Assembly (NCBI GenBank): GCA_013166835.1
Contig: JABLTI010000012.1
Span: forward strand, 1-45,437
Direction: 5' to 3'
DNA length: 45,437 bases
From: Promethearchaeati archaeon
Lineage (GTDB): Archaea; Asgardarchaeota; Heimdallarchaeia; JABLTI01
This document shows positions 34,053 to 42,954 of this stretch, piece after piece. The notes under the pieces are model-generated. The model had not been told where the DNA came from. It saw nothing but the letters and a program-made list of their open reading frames with translations, and made no database searches. The stretch's first letter is position 1. Every line of letters starts with the position of its first letter. The position numbers and the translations under genes were made by a program.

Positions 34053-34766
34053 TTGAGTCTCTTAAAAGATGATAGAAAAACATTGACTGAAAAAGAAGCA
34101 GCAATAATTTTTGATGCAGAAGCAATAAACATTATTTATGAAACCAAACCTGAAATTGTTGAACGTTTATTACCACCGCCTTTAGAACCGTTTGAGATTC
34201 CATTAGTCAGGGTGTATATCGCTAATTTCCCAAGAACTAACTTTGGGATAATATACAAAGAAGTGGCATTATTACTAGTTTGTAAATATAAAGGAGAAAT
34301 AGGAGTCTACACTCTCAGCATGCCTGTGGATAATGATATGGCTATGGTGCTTGGAAGGGATATTTTTGGATATCCGAAAAAAGTAGGCAATATCCATTTG
34401 GAAAAGAAAGGCAACAATGTTCATGGTTGGGTGGAACGCAACGGAGTTCGATTTGTAGAGATTAATGCAAAAACAGGAATCAAAATACCTGAAAAACAAG
34501 CAATAAAACACGGGTTAGGAGCAAATAAAAGTTAAGGAATTGGATTCAACTTTAAGCATTTTCCTGCACCAGATGTGAATGGTTTTGATTATAATCCGCG
34601 TTTAGTTAGACATCCTTTAGATTTTGAAAGAAGAACCTTGTTGAATGCTAAAGCAACTATTAAATTTAATCCATCAAAGGATGATCCTTGGTTTGAAGTT
34701 GTTAAGATGATTGGAGCATACTATGCAGTTCAGACAATAGGAATGTTAAAAGCTATAAAGTCGTAG
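34053..34766 (+). pseudogene. Acetoacetate decarboxylase-like gene broken by one TAA
   Basis: Two adjacent open stretches in the same frame (34053-34532 and 34536-34766) together encode a full-length acetoacetate-decarboxylase-like protein of about 237 residues, typical for the family. The first part has RVYIANFPRTNFGIIYKE and GRDIFGYPKK, the second GFNFKHFPAPD and YNPRLVRHPLDF. A single TAA (34533-34535) separates them; no indel is needed. The lysine of GRDIFGYPKK lies near the family's Schiff-base region, but I cannot assign it firmly. TTG 34053 has GGTGAT four bases upstream and is the probable start. The break is recent or an error, since the second half keeps its coding quality. Confidence 0.78.
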
Positions 34767-34855
34767 CAGAAGTAGATCAAAATACTTTCATACCGTATTC
34801 TTTTCTGAAATGGGATGAAGAAAATATCTGAAGATAGAGCATGATTGAATAATGA

Positions 34856-35665
34856 TTATTCTTTCTGAAGAACGTATTGGAAATAAATCATTGTACCATC
34901 AGCAAACTCTGCGTATCTTTGTGATTCTTTAGTGCTTGAAAATTCCTCTGCCAACCCATGAAACATTTTAGGGGTTTTCTTCTTAATGAGTTGACATCGT
35001 CTTTCGGAATCCAAATCCAGAGCTTTGACAACATTCTGAATAATATTAACTTCTTTTTTAACCTCAAGTCCGACCCTCTTGAATCGCTCTCGTAACTGCT
35101 CATTTTCTTCTTCTGTTCGTATGTCTGCAAACAAAAGATGTCCGCCAGGTCGAAGAACACGATGAACCTCAGATATGAAAGCATCCATATCATTGTAACT
35201 TCTTGAAGATTCAACATTAACTATCGCATCAAATGATTGATCTTCAAAAGGAAGCTTCTGAGCATTCCCCTCCACAAAAGAAAGACCAGGTACCTTGTGA
35301 AATTTAGTATTAAATTTAATAACATCCTTAGACATGTCTAAGCCAATATAGGAGGTTGGTTTGAAATACCGAGTAATATACGAAGCTCCACCACCACGAC
35401 CACAGCCAACTTCGAGAACATCTTTGTTTTCAAGGGCAACATCTACTACTGTTGAGTGATATAACTGAAGACAATATCTCTCCTTTTCATCATTAGCCTG
35501 TAATTTTAGAGATTCGTGCTTGGAATCTAAATACTCGTAACCGTAATTCAAGAAAACTAATTCAGATCCATCATATTTTCTGATAATGAATCGATGCATT
35601 GATCGCCATAATAGTTTTTTTAAAAACATCGATGCAGAAAGATAAAAAGTAATGATTTTCCTCAT
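34856..35665 (-). CDS. SAM-dependent methyltransferase (class I)
   Basis: A 269-residue class I methyltransferase. The SAM-binding loop VLEVGCGRGGGASYI, acidic IGLDMSKD, motif II/III region FVEGNAQKLPFEDQSFDAIVNVESS and LRPGGHLLFADIR are complete. A hydrophobic/basic N-terminus (about residues 5-20) suggests membrane association, and the sequence resembles methyltransferases of the sterol/phthiotriol/lipid type. The methyl acceptor is unknown. ATG 35665 is preferred over TTG 35680. It converges with the broken decarboxylase gene; the acyltransferase nearby makes a lipid substrate an appealing but unproven idea. Confidence 0.87.
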   Translation of the reverse strand: MRKIITFYLSASMFLKKLLWRSMHRFIIRKYDGSELVFLNYGYEYLDSKHESLKLQANDEKERYCLQLYHSTVVDVALENKDVLEVGCGRGGGASYITRYFKPTSYIGLDMSKDVIKFNTKFHKVPGLSFVEGNAQKLPFEDQSFDAIVNVESSRSYNDMDAFISEVHRVLRPGGHLLFADIRTEEENEQLRERFKRVGLEVKKEVNIIQNVVKALDLDSERRCQLIKKKTPKMFHGLAEEFSSTKESQRYAEFADGTMIYFQYVLQKE

Positions 35666-35765
35666 TTTTCTAACCAACAATTTTTAATGTACATTATAAT
35701 GTTTGATAAAAGAAGATTCCATTTATACTTCTTTCTAAATAAACCAAAAATACTCTTTTTTTAGC

Positions 35766-36272
35766 TTATTTTATCTCTGAAGCTTCAATTATGGCTTGTG
35801 TTGGTATACGTTGTAAACAATGAGGACATGTTCCCTTTGTTTTCACCCATTCAAATAGATGTGCGAAATGTCCTTTTGATTCACAAAGGCTGCATTTTCC
35901 AATTTCATCACCAAAGGAGATGGGTAATTTGCATACTGTACATCGGAGTATTCTTTTCCCACAATCAGGACAAAATTCACTATGCTTTTTAAGAGGAAAG
36001 CCACACCAAAAACAAGTTTGATACTTTTTTTCAGTATAATTAGCAAATTCAGATTGAGAAGATGCAAGAATAGGAAGATCTTCTTGAGTTTTTCTTTTTT
36101 TAGCATAAATAACAACAATACCAACAATTACAGATATTATTCCTACAATCGCGATTATTGGCCAAATGGAAAAACTAAAAGTACCTCTCAGATAAATAAA
36201 AGCAAAAATTCCACCTAAGAAAGTGAGACCCAAACCACCAATAGTAATTGATAATGTTTTATTATTAACCAT
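35766..36272 (-). CDS. Membrane-anchored RING-like zinc-finger protein
   Basis: A 168-residue protein. Two hydrophobic helices (6-28 and 36-56) are followed by a basic linker and a cysteine-rich cytoplasmic domain. First comes a zinc ribbon (C87, C90, C101, C104). Next is an eight-ligand block in four pairs: C111/C114, C127/C130, H135/H138, C149/C152. Its spacing and the phrases KLPISFGDEIGKC and HLFEWVKTKGTCPHC are like RING-finger domains (C..C, x12, C..C, x4, H..H, x10, CP.C). RING domains serve as ubiquitin ligases in eukaryotes, and RING-like ubiquitin-system proteins occur in some archaea. No ubiquitin, E1 or E2 gene is in this window, so E3 activity is speculative. Confidence 0.72.
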   Translation of the reverse strand: MVNNKTLSITIGGLGLTFLGGIFAFIYLRGTFSFSIWPIIAIVGIISVIVGIVVIYAKKRKTQEDLPILASSQSEFANYTEKKYQTCFWCGFPLKKHSEFCPDCGKRILRCTVCKLPISFGDEIGKCSLCESKGHFAHLFEWVKTKGTCPHCLQRIPTQAIIEASEIK

Positions 36273-36435
36273 TATTTTTCATCCGAACAATATTCAAGTT
36301 AATAATTAAGCAATCAATAAAATAAAACTAAACATAACTCTGGGAAATCAAGAATAAAAATTGTGATTTTTCTTCTTTTTTCTCTATAATACCCAGATTA
36401 ATCCAAACTTTAACTTATTTATTTACTAAGCTAGT

Positions 36436-37314
36436 ATGGGATGTAAAATAATAATGAGTCTTGACAAGAAAAAAGAAGCAGAGTTATTCTATGAGAAAGC
36501 CGTTGAACTGCATAAAGAACATAAGAAAGAGCAGGCGATTGAATACATAGAAAAAAGTATCAAGATAAATCAAGAAATTAATTATCTACCGGGTTTAGCT
36601 GAAACTATTTACTATGAAGGGATAATATATCATGAAACAGGACATGATGTAGAAAAGGCTCTAAATTTCTTTGAGGAAGCACTTCGACTTTTTAGAAAGA
36701 TCAATGATGAGAAAGGCATTGGGAAAGCATTATACAATATTGGTTGGACCTATCGAGATATAGGGAAGCTAGAAAAAGCATTAGAATACACTAAAGAAAA
36801 TTTAGCACTCCAAGAAAAAATAGGTGATGAAGATAGAACCGCTTGGGCGCATGTAAGTATTGGATGGGTATACACTGCAAGAAAAGAATATGATCTAGCT
36901 GAAGAGGAATATCAAAAAAGCATTGAAATCTTCGAGAAAAGAAAGGACGACAAAGGATTAGCTTTTACCTTGAGATTTCGAGCAACTAATCTAAAACACA
37001 ATGAAGAACTTCAAAAAGCATTGAAGTATTTCCAGGAATGTTTGAAGTTATTTGAGAAAATTGAAAATAAATGGCAAATGGCTTTGACTCTAAATGAGAT
37101 TGCTGAAATTTATGAGGAAGAGAAAAATAATGAGCAAGCAATTGAATACTATGAGCAGATGTTATCCATTTGTGAAGAGCTTGAAAAAACAGATGTTGTT
37201 TTGAATATTCTAAAGCACCTGAAAGAGACAAGTTTGAAAATAAATAATCAAGAAAAAGCAAAAGAATATACCAGAAAACTGAGAAAAGCAAGTGAAGGAA
37301 ATTCTGTTAACTAA
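36436..37314 (+). CDS. Tetratricopeptide repeat protein (kinesin-light-chain-like repeats)
   Basis: A 292-residue all-helical protein with about six 40-residue TPR repeats of the kinesin-light-chain/Rapsyn type (LGEALYNIGWTYRDIGKLEKAL, AWAHVSIGWVYTARKEYDLAEEEY and similar helices). It has no signal peptide, membrane helix or catalytic domain and is strongly charged; a cytoplasmic scaffold role is likely. An in-frame ATG at 36454 (MSLDKKK) may be the real start. It converges with the PAS protein gene. Confidence 0.78.
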   Translation: MGCKIIMSLDKKKEAELFYEKAVELHKEHKKEQAIEYIEKSIKINQEINYLPGLAETIYYEGIIYHETGHDVEKALNFFEEALRLFRKINDEKGIGKALYNIGWTYRDIGKLEKALEYTKENLALQEKIGDEDRTAWAHVSIGWVYTARKEYDLAEEEYQKSIEIFEKRKDDKGLAFTLRFRATNLKHNEELQKALKYFQECLKLFEKIENKWQMALTLNEIAEIYEEEKNNEQAIEYYEQMLSICEELEKTDVVLNILKHLKETSLKINNQEKAKEYTRKLRKASEGNSVN

Positions 37315-37348
37315 GAATCTCCTACGTTGATTATCAGACATTCAGTTT

Positions 37349-38704
37349 TCAAGTTCTTTTCAGATATTCATTCTTTTGTAGTAATTCCTCTGCTAATCTT
37401 TGTTGTGTAATATCCTCACCAGAACTAATAATGGCTTCGATTTCATTATCTTCATTTAATAAAATTGCATTTTTCCAAGAAATCAAACGTTCTTCTCCAT
37501 CTTCTGTTAGAATATAGTTTTCGTAATCATCTTGAGAACTAACTTCTCCAGCTATAGCTTTAGCAAATTTAATCCTTACAGTTTCACGAATCGTTTCAGG
37601 AAGAAAATTATCAATCCAATTTTTACCAATTATTTCTTCCTTGGGATATTTCAGAATCTCACAACCACGTTTGTTTATCTGAACAACTTTACAATCTTTG
37701 TCTAAAACCACTAGAAGAGTTCCGGCAACATCAAAGTATTTCTGGGCTAAGTTTCGTTCTCTTCGCAATTTCTGTTCTAATTCGACTCTTTTTGTTACTT
37801 CAACCATGATAACAGCAATTGTAGAACCATTTTCATGATTAAATTTCTTTAATTGAGATGAAAGCCATTTCACTTTCTTACATGGAGAAATTATTCGATA
37901 ATAGAACTCAGGTACAAGTTCTTTCTCTTCAACTTTTCTAAATTGCTCCATTACAAAATCAAAATCATCAGGATGGATTATTTTTTCTAAATCCTCAAAT
38001 CTCAGAGATGAAATTGTGGATTGGGAATAACCAGAATGCTTGAAAACAACATCATTTGCAAAGATGATTTTTTCATCTTTGACTATTACAATCCCTGCTA
38101 CAGATTGTTCAACAAGTGAACGGAATCTTTCTTCACTTTCTTTGAGCTTCAATTCGGTAATTTTTCGATCAGTATTATCAATGATTATAGCAGAAACTGA
38201 AACTAGTTTTCCATCAATACTGTAAGCACCAATATTGAATTGTAACCACCAGCGTTCCTCGCCATCTTTTCTAATAATTTTATAATCCATTACCTTAGGA
38301 ATAACTCCACGTTTCATCTCATCGCAACAACTAAGAAAGTAATCTTTGAATTTCGGATGAACAATTGATGAAACGAAATTTGGTGTTTCCAGCCATTTTT
38401 CAACAGGAAAACCACTTAAATGTTCCAGAAATTTATCTGTGATTGAATATTTACAGGAAGGCAATTCCATTTTAACAAATCCTCTAACCCTTTTAGATAA
38501 AGTCTGATATAGACTTTCAAGCTCAGATATTTGTTGCTCTAATTGATTGACTTGAAATTGTAATTCCTTTTCAGCTATTAATTTATCCATTTCTGCTAAA
38601 TGCTCAAACTCTACATATGAGCAATTGAATCCATTTTCCTCTAGCAAAGATTTTGCATCTGAGATTTTGTCACTCGCACAGTCTTCTAATTGTATTAATT
38701 TCAC
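37349..38704 (-). CDS. Triple-PAS sensory protein without kinase domain
   Basis: A 451-residue cytoplasmic protein. A short N-terminal region and coiled coil (about 40-72) precede three PAS/PAC domains (about 75-190, 190-315, 320-440); PAC endings such as GEERWWLQFNIGA, CKKVKWLSSQLKKF and GEERLISWKN are clear. It stops at QQRLAEELLQKNEYLKR, exactly where a histidine-kinase dimerisation helix would normally begin. It is either a truncated kinase or a natural PAS-only signal adaptor. GTG start with GGGAG eight bases upstream. No two-component partner adjoins it; the REC protein at 19101-20216 is far away. Confidence 0.82.
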   Translation of the reverse strand: MKLIQLEDCASDKISDAKSLLEENGFNCSYVEFEHLAEMDKLIAEKELQFQVNQLEQQISELESLYQTLSKRVRGFVKMELPSCKYSITDKFLEHLSGFPVEKWLETPNFVSSIVHPKFKDYFLSCCDEMKRGVIPKVMDYKIIRKDGEERWWLQFNIGAYSIDGKLVSVSAIIIDNTDRKITELKLKESEERFRSLVEQSVAGIVIVKDEKIIFANDVVFKHSGYSQSTISSLRFEDLEKIIHPDDFDFVMEQFRKVEEKELVPEFYYRIISPCKKVKWLSSQLKKFNHENGSTIAVIMVEVTKRVELEQKLRRERNLAQKYFDVAGTLLVVLDKDCKVVQINKRGCEILKYPKEEIIGKNWIDNFLPETIRETVRIKFAKAIAGEVSSQDDYENYILTEDGEERLISWKNAILLNEDNEIEAIISSGEDITQQRLAEELLQKNEYLKRT

Positions 38705-38793
38705 TACAGATTCTCCCTCAAATACATGGGATATTGTTACGTTAATGAGAATTAATAATCTTCAAAACGCTCATGGAATTACGAACCAAACAA

Positions 38794-38804
38794 GTATATA
38801 AACA
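38794..38804 (-). promoter_or_regulatory. Candidate TATA box for the PAS gene
   Basis: On the minus strand TTTATATACTT lies about 90 bases before the GTG start of the PAS protein gene. The same word is TATATAAA on the plus strand, where no gene follows closely. Confidence 0.35.
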
Positions 38805-38866
38805 TAATAAAAGATTTGATTTTTCAAAGTAATCTTCAAGTCATAAGGCAGATAGAAAGAATAACA

Positions 38867-39385
38867 CTAACGCTTGTCAATTGGTAATTCAACAAAATAA
38901 GAAGTATGTTCATGATCTTTCCTTTGTTTAAGAAGACCAATACCTACTCCATGACAAATAATCTTTTTCGGCTTAATCTCAATAAAAACATATGATTCTT
39001 TTTCCTTCTTAGATATTTCACCCTTTGGGATTACTAATCTTAAAATCCTCTTCTGCTTAAAGACTTCTTGAGGAATAGGATCTTCAAATTGAAGTAATCT
39101 AGCAGTAGCTTGAAAATAAATTGTTGCTGCAGGTACAAAACGTAACCAATAATGTGGATAAGTTATTGTCAAGGAAACATAAGGATTTTTCTGGATATTC
39201 TTAGCCTTGAAATAGTCATTTTTTGTTAAAATGTATAATCTAAATTTCTCTTGTGGAGGAGAAACTCCATAGACTATACCTGAGGTATGTGCCCTTCCAA
39301 GAGGTGAAACTGTTCCGAGTATACCAAAGGTTTTCTTCCTAATTTGTTTCTCAACAAATTCCCAAGATTTACCGTAATCACTCAT
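38867..39385 (-). CDS. Pyridoxamine 5'-phosphate oxidase-like split-barrel protein
   Basis: A 172-residue flavin-binding split-barrel (PNPOx-like) protein. The pattern FVEKQIRKKTFGILGTVSPLGRAHTSGIVYGV, then YILTKNDYFKAKNIQKNPYVSLTIT and ATIYFQATARLL is typical of FMN- or F420-binding family members. The reaction is unknown. I prefer ATG 39385 because upstream codons to 39478 encode a hydrophobic stretch unlike the family and overlap the end of the next gene. A TTTAAAATC element lies about 40 bases before this ATG. Confidence 0.78.
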   Translation of the reverse strand: MSDYGKSWEFVEKQIRKKTFGILGTVSPLGRAHTSGIVYGVSPPQEKFRLYILTKNDYFKAKNIQKNPYVSLTITYPHYWLRFVPAATIYFQATARLLQFEDPIPQEVFKQKRILRLVIPKGEISKKEKESYVFIEIKPKKIICHGVGIGLLKQRKDHEHTSYFVELPIDKR

Positions 39386-39461
39386 TTGTTTCAAGAATAT
39401 GTTATCGATTATGATTTTAAATGTTAAGAATTGAATAATTGGAGAAAAAAAAGAGAAAATG

Positions 39462-39803
39462 TCAAGCAACATCTTCAATTATAAAGAGAATGCCTGAAAC
39501 GATTCCAAGAATTTCAGCAATACCAGGGATAAAGAGGGACAAGATTATCACAACGATACCAATGACCAAACCACGAACACCTATGAAAAGTGAACCAAGA
39601 CCAACAAGCAAGACAAGCACTGCACAGACGATTGAAACGATGAATTGTCCAGCATATTCGATACCAAAGCCACCTTCCCAGATCCAACTATCACCAATCG
39701 CTTGTCCAAGGAGAGATAATATAGCAAAGACAATCCCAAGAATTCCAGCAATTAAAGCAAGTACTTCAGCAACACGATATAAACTAGTTCTTTTACGGGC
39801 CAT
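39462..39803 (-). CDS. Small membrane protein with four hydrophobic segments
   Basis: A 113-residue protein: basic N-terminus, then nearly continuous hydrophobic helices (about 10-35, 48-70, 72-90, 92-113). It has no polar catalytic motif, and the C-terminus ends in IIEDVA. The ATG at 39803 (M-A-R-K-R) is chosen over one three codons upstream. It is probably co-transcribed with the 179-residue membrane protein gene 74 bases upstream. The family is not recognised. Confidence 0.6.
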   Translation of the reverse strand: MARKRTSLYRVAEVLALIAGILGIVFAILSLLGQAIGDSWIWEGGFGIEYAGQFIVSIVCAVLVLLVGLGSLFIGVRGLVIGIVVIILSLFIPGIAEILGIVSGILFIIEDVA

Positions 39804-39876
39804 AATAAGCACAATTTACTCATCAAGAAAAAAGAATAAAAGGTTTTGGTAAAAAGAAGAAAGAAAAAGGAGTTAC

Positions 39877-40416
39877 TCATTTCTTCTTTTTCTTCGATGT
39901 TTTCTTACCTGACATTGAAGTTAATAGTATAATGGCTCCTATTAGTATGAATAATCCCATAATAACTGTTGGTATAATGTAACCAGAAGCGTAGCTATTA
40001 AAACCACCGGTAACATCATTTCCATACGGGATGAAGACCATTGAACCAATAAAACCAACAAGACCACCAAATCCCAAAAGAACACCAACAATTGGTCCTG
40101 GCAATTTAGATTTGGATAACTTACATTTCCTCTTCCCAGTAAGTTCATGAATGAGCCAGTAAATTGCACCCAAAACAATGAAGCCTATCCCAATTAGAGC
40201 TAAATAGGTAAAGGCTGTTTGAAAACCAGACGCGGAATAGATTGAAGTAACCCCAAGAACTCGCCACTTAGTAATACCATTAAAGAAGATTCTATACCAG
40301 TTATCACTGTCAACATAATTTTGTACCAAAGCAACTGTTGTTAAGATAATCAATCCCAATGCACCTAAAATAAAAGTAAGAATTGATAATAACAGATTTC
40401 TACTTTTTTTCTTCAA
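39877..40416 (-). CDS. Four-helix membrane protein with lysine-rich tail
   Basis: A 179-residue protein with a basic N-terminus (MKKKSRN), four hydrophobic helices (about 8-30, 65-90, 105-128, 148-168) and an extracytoplasmic loop after helix 1 (NYVDSDNWYRIFFNGITKW). The C-terminus is a run of lysines (KKTSKKKKK), which in an AT-rich genome may also reflect codon drift. No known family is recognised; claudin-like topology is possible but unproven. Confidence 0.6.
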   Translation of the reverse strand: MKKKSRNLLLSILTFILGALGLIILTTVALVQNYVDSDNWYRIFFNGITKWRVLGVTSIYSASGFQTAFTYLALIGIGFIVLGAIYWLIHELTGKRKCKLSKSKLPGPIVGVLLGFGGLVGFIGSMVFIPYGNDVTGGFNSYASGYIIPTVIMGLFILIGAIILLTSMSGKKTSKKKKK

Positions 40417-40572
40417 AAAAACACCAACTACGTTAGATAATTAATCTACTAACAAATCACATAATAAATTTTCTAGACTAAATTGATGGTTTGGGATTAC
40501 GGATTACATATTTACGTTAAATCTATATCTTAGAAACAAGTAGGATATGTTTATTGTAAAAAATATTCACAG

Positions 40573-41265
40573 TTAACCACAAATTCTCCCTAAGAATCTT
40601 TCAAGTAAGTAACCAATTAACCAAATTATTCCTCCAAGAAAAGCAGAAATTCCAAAGGTAAAAATAAGGAGAAATGAAAATTTCTTTCTTTTAACTTTAA
40701 CTGAGGTTTCATACTTCATATTACTAAAGAACAGCAAGAGACCAAATCCAGCTATCACAGAAAAACCGCCAACACCAATTATGAGGTAAAACACATAGCT
40801 TTCTAGATTAGGATTAATGATTTCAAATATTGAAATAATAGTACTTGCTACAATACCTACACCAAACAAAAAGTAAGAAGCTTGTTTAGCTGCTGGTGGC
40901 ATATTCTTTCCCAGTTTCCGACCTCTTTTAATGGATGAACTATAACTGTCTATTGCTTTCACATTACTAATTTTCCCACAATTAATACAGTATCGACATT
41001 CAGCAAAAGTGGGTTCTTGACATTCATTACAACGAGCAATTGTGAAATGCCCTTTCTGATAGCTATCCCAATATTCACTTACTCTCACCAAACATTTACC
41101 GCACAGAAAGCCTTGAGCTGTACCATAAGTTCTCATAGTGACTCTAATAGCTGCACTACATTTTGGACAATAAATCTTATCAGTAGTTTTTCTAGGTATT
41201 GGTAAGACTAACTCAGAATCAATTTCAATGTCTGTATTCTCTTCAGAAGTAAATGACAAATTCAT
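40573..41265 (-). CDS. Zinc-ribbon membrane protein with two metal sites
   Basis: A 230-residue protein. The soluble N-terminal part carries a CPKC ... CGKC pair (residues ~34-60) and a second cysteine cluster CNECQEPTFAECRYCINCG (~80-98). Three hydrophobic helices follow (about 128-150, 155-180, 195-225). A DUF of zinc-binding and membrane type is likely, but I do not recognise it. The start is uncertain: ATG 41265 is preceded directly by GGGTGGG, with unusually short spacing, while an upstream TTG (41283) is also in frame. It lies divergent from a methyltransferase gene, with a GC-rich repeat copy between them. Confidence 0.62.
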   Translation of the reverse strand: MNLSFTSEENTDIEIDSELVLPIPRKTTDKIYCPKCSAAIRVTMRTYGTAQGFLCGKCLVRVSEYWDSYQKGHFTIARCNECQEPTFAECRYCINCGKISNVKAIDSYSSSIKRGRKLGKNMPPAAKQASYFLFGVGIVASTIISIFEIINPNLESYVFYLIIGVGGFSVIAGFGLLLFFSNMKYETSVKVKRKKFSFLLIFTFGISAFLGGIIWLIGYLLERFLGRICG

Positions 41266-41348
41266 CCCACCCAATAATATCAAGATACTGTAACCTTGAG
41301 ACTTCTTGTTTGTTTCGCAAAAATTGGGTAGAGATTACAAGAAACAAA

Positions 41349-41417
41349 AACTCAAAATCAATAGCACAAAACGAAAACCGGACGAGGGTAAACCAGCCCC
41401 CGTCGCAGGAAAAGGGA
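41349..41417 (+). repeat. GC-rich intergenic repeat, copy 1
   Basis: ACTCAAAATC, a short variable stretch, then GAAAACCGGACGAGGG and CCCCCGTCGCAGGAAAAGGG. It is strikingly GC-rich against its surroundings. CGAGGG can pair with CCC-G-TCG around a ~10-base loop, giving an imperfect hairpin. It lies between divergent genes (zinc-ribbon membrane protein and methyltransferase). Confidence 0.7.
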
Positions 41418-41479
41418 TTATGATATCCTAAAAAAATTATAATAAAGCTTAAACAATAAAAGCATATACTATTCTAATT

Positions 41480-42151
41480 ATGAATAATGAATATTCAATA
41501 ATTGAATATTATCGAAGAAGAGCTCCAGAATATGAAGCTATTTATGGAAGACTTGATTCTGAAATTCAGAAAGAAAATCAAGAAACAGCAGAAATTCTGA
41601 AACAATATTTTATTGGAAGAAAAGTCTTAGAAGTTGCTTGCGGGACAGGTTATTGGACGCAATTATTAGCGAAAACCGCAATGGATATTACAGCTACAGA
41701 TATTAACAAAGAAGTATTGGACATAGCGAAACAAAAAAAATACAAATGCCCTGTTTCCTTCCAAATAATGGATGCCTATCAGCTTGCTTTTGAAGATAAT
41801 AGATTTAATGCCGGATTAGCGAATTTTTGGTTTTCTCACATTCCTAAAAATAAGATTAATCACTTCTTATCAGAGTTTCATCGAGTCTTGCGACCAGGTT
41901 CGAGAGTATTCTTTACAGATAATCACCACAAACACCTTTCTGATTCATTAGGACCAATTAAAACCAAAAAAGAAGATAAAAATACCTACAAATTACGGTT
42001 ATTGAGAGATGATAGTGAATATCTTGTTATAAAGAACTATTACACAATGAAGGAACTTGTAAAAATTTTTAGTAAACATGTAAAGGGATTTTCTGAATTA
42101 AATGTTAATTTTGGTAAATATTTTTGGAGAATTACATACGAATTGGATTAA
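41480..42151 (+). CDS. SAM-dependent methyltransferase (class I)
   Basis: A 223-residue class I methyltransferase. The SAM motif VLEVACGTGYWT is at about residues 53-64, followed by ITATDINKEVLDIA, MDAYQLAFEDNRFNAGLANFWFSHIP and LRPGSRVFFTDN. The family resembles UbiE/Coq5-like or Methyltransf_11/25 enzymes acting on small molecules. The C-terminal ~70 residues are basic and aromatic. Its only relation to the methyltransferase at 34856-35665 is the fold. It is monocistronic, with repeat copy 1 in the upstream region. Confidence 0.85.
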   Translation: MNNEYSIIEYYRRRAPEYEAIYGRLDSEIQKENQETAEILKQYFIGRKVLEVACGTGYWTQLLAKTAMDITATDINKEVLDIAKQKKYKCPVSFQIMDAYQLAFEDNRFNAGLANFWFSHIPKNKINHFLSEFHRVLRPGSRVFFTDNHHKHLSDSLGPIKTKKEDKNTYKLRLLRDDSEYLVIKNYYTMKELVKIFSKHVKGFSELNVNFGKYFWRITYELD

Positions 42152-42197
42152 TTTTTTCTTTTAGTTTATAATTGCTTTTTCCTCTCATAAGGACATC

Positions 42198-42767
42198 TTA
42201 CTCTTTCTTTTCATATTCCTTACCGATAGAAAACGCTTTAGCTATTCGTTCACCTATTTTATAATAGTGTAAATCAGATGCATAAAGAAGAGGATCAACA
42301 GTGAGAGCATCAGGTCTTTTTCGATCAGAAACCAAATCTTCATTCACAAAAGTTTCATCAACCTTACCAACAAAAACATCCATGCCACCAACTGGAAATT
42401 CTTTGATAACGTTACATGAAATATTAATTGAGCATTCCTCAATAAGAGGAGCAGTTTTAATGTTTCCAAAAAAGGTTTTGAAGACTTCAGACTTGTCAGT
42501 TTTATGGCCAGTAGCTATGCCACAAAAATCAGATTCGACAACTAAATCCGATGAGGGAAAATTAATACTAAAAGTCTTGTTTTCTCGAACACCTATATTG
42601 GTGTAATGACTTTTGTGCGAAGAAATATACATAGTTGCAGGTCCCAAAGACATAATCCCTACATTACCAACAAGACTATAGTTTGGTTTCTCTTTAACAA
42701 CAGATCCAAAAAGTGCAATGGGGATAGGATACATCAAAACTCTAGAACCAAGGTTTACTTTTTTCAT
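42198..42767 (-). CDS. Flavin reductase-like FMN-binding split-barrel protein
   Basis: A 189-residue flavin-reductase-like domain protein. The phrases YPIPIALFGSVVKEKPNYS, MYISSHKSHYTNIGVRENKTFSINFP and FFGNIKTAPLIEECSINISC fit the family, which binds FMN and reduces it or other substrates with NAD(P)H, and includes many archaeal ferric or flavin reductases. The C-terminal half (VGKVDETFVNEDLV ... YYKIGERIAKAFSIGKEYE) closes the barrel. It diverges from a small zinc-ribbon gene, with repeat copy 2 in the 187-base gap. Confidence 0.85.
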   Translation of the reverse strand: MKKVNLGSRVLMYPIPIALFGSVVKEKPNYSLVGNVGIMSLGPATMYISSHKSHYTNIGVRENKTFSINFPSSDLVVESDFCGIATGHKTDKSEVFKTFFGNIKTAPLIEECSINISCNVIKEFPVGGMDVFVGKVDETFVNEDLVSDRKRPDALTVDPLLYASDLHYYKIGERIAKAFSIGKEYEKKE

Positions 42768-42832
42768 AGAAAATGATTGTAAATAAATAATAAAAGAATT
42801 AAGTTGAATCTAGTAAAATCAATTAGATGGGT

Positions 42833-42878
42833 GAAAAACCGAACAGAGGGAAACCAACCACAGTCGCGTGAAAAGGGA
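42833..42878 (+). repeat. GC-rich intergenic repeat, copy 2 (diverged)
   Basis: GAAAAACCGAACAGAGGGAA, then AACCAACCACAGTCGCGTGA ending AAAAGGGA. It aligns along its whole length with copies 1 and 3 but has several substitutions in both arms of the hairpin. It lies upstream of the zinc-ribbon membrane protein gene. Confidence 0.6.
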
Positions 42879-42954
42879 GTTTAGCTTCGTTTTTTAAGGA
42901 AATATAATTGAATGATATTTGTGTATAATAGAGCTAGTTTGGGGTGGGTGTTAA

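Noticed and set aside
39386..39478. N-terminal hydrophobic extension of the PNPOx-like protein
   Set aside because: It is not family-like and overlaps the neighbouring gene; the ATG at 39385 gives a normal-length domain.
39439..39852. 137-codon plus-strand ORF opposite the small membrane protein
   Set aside because: The minus-strand frame encodes regular membrane helices, while the plus-strand product is low-complexity Pro/Ile/Thr/Lys.
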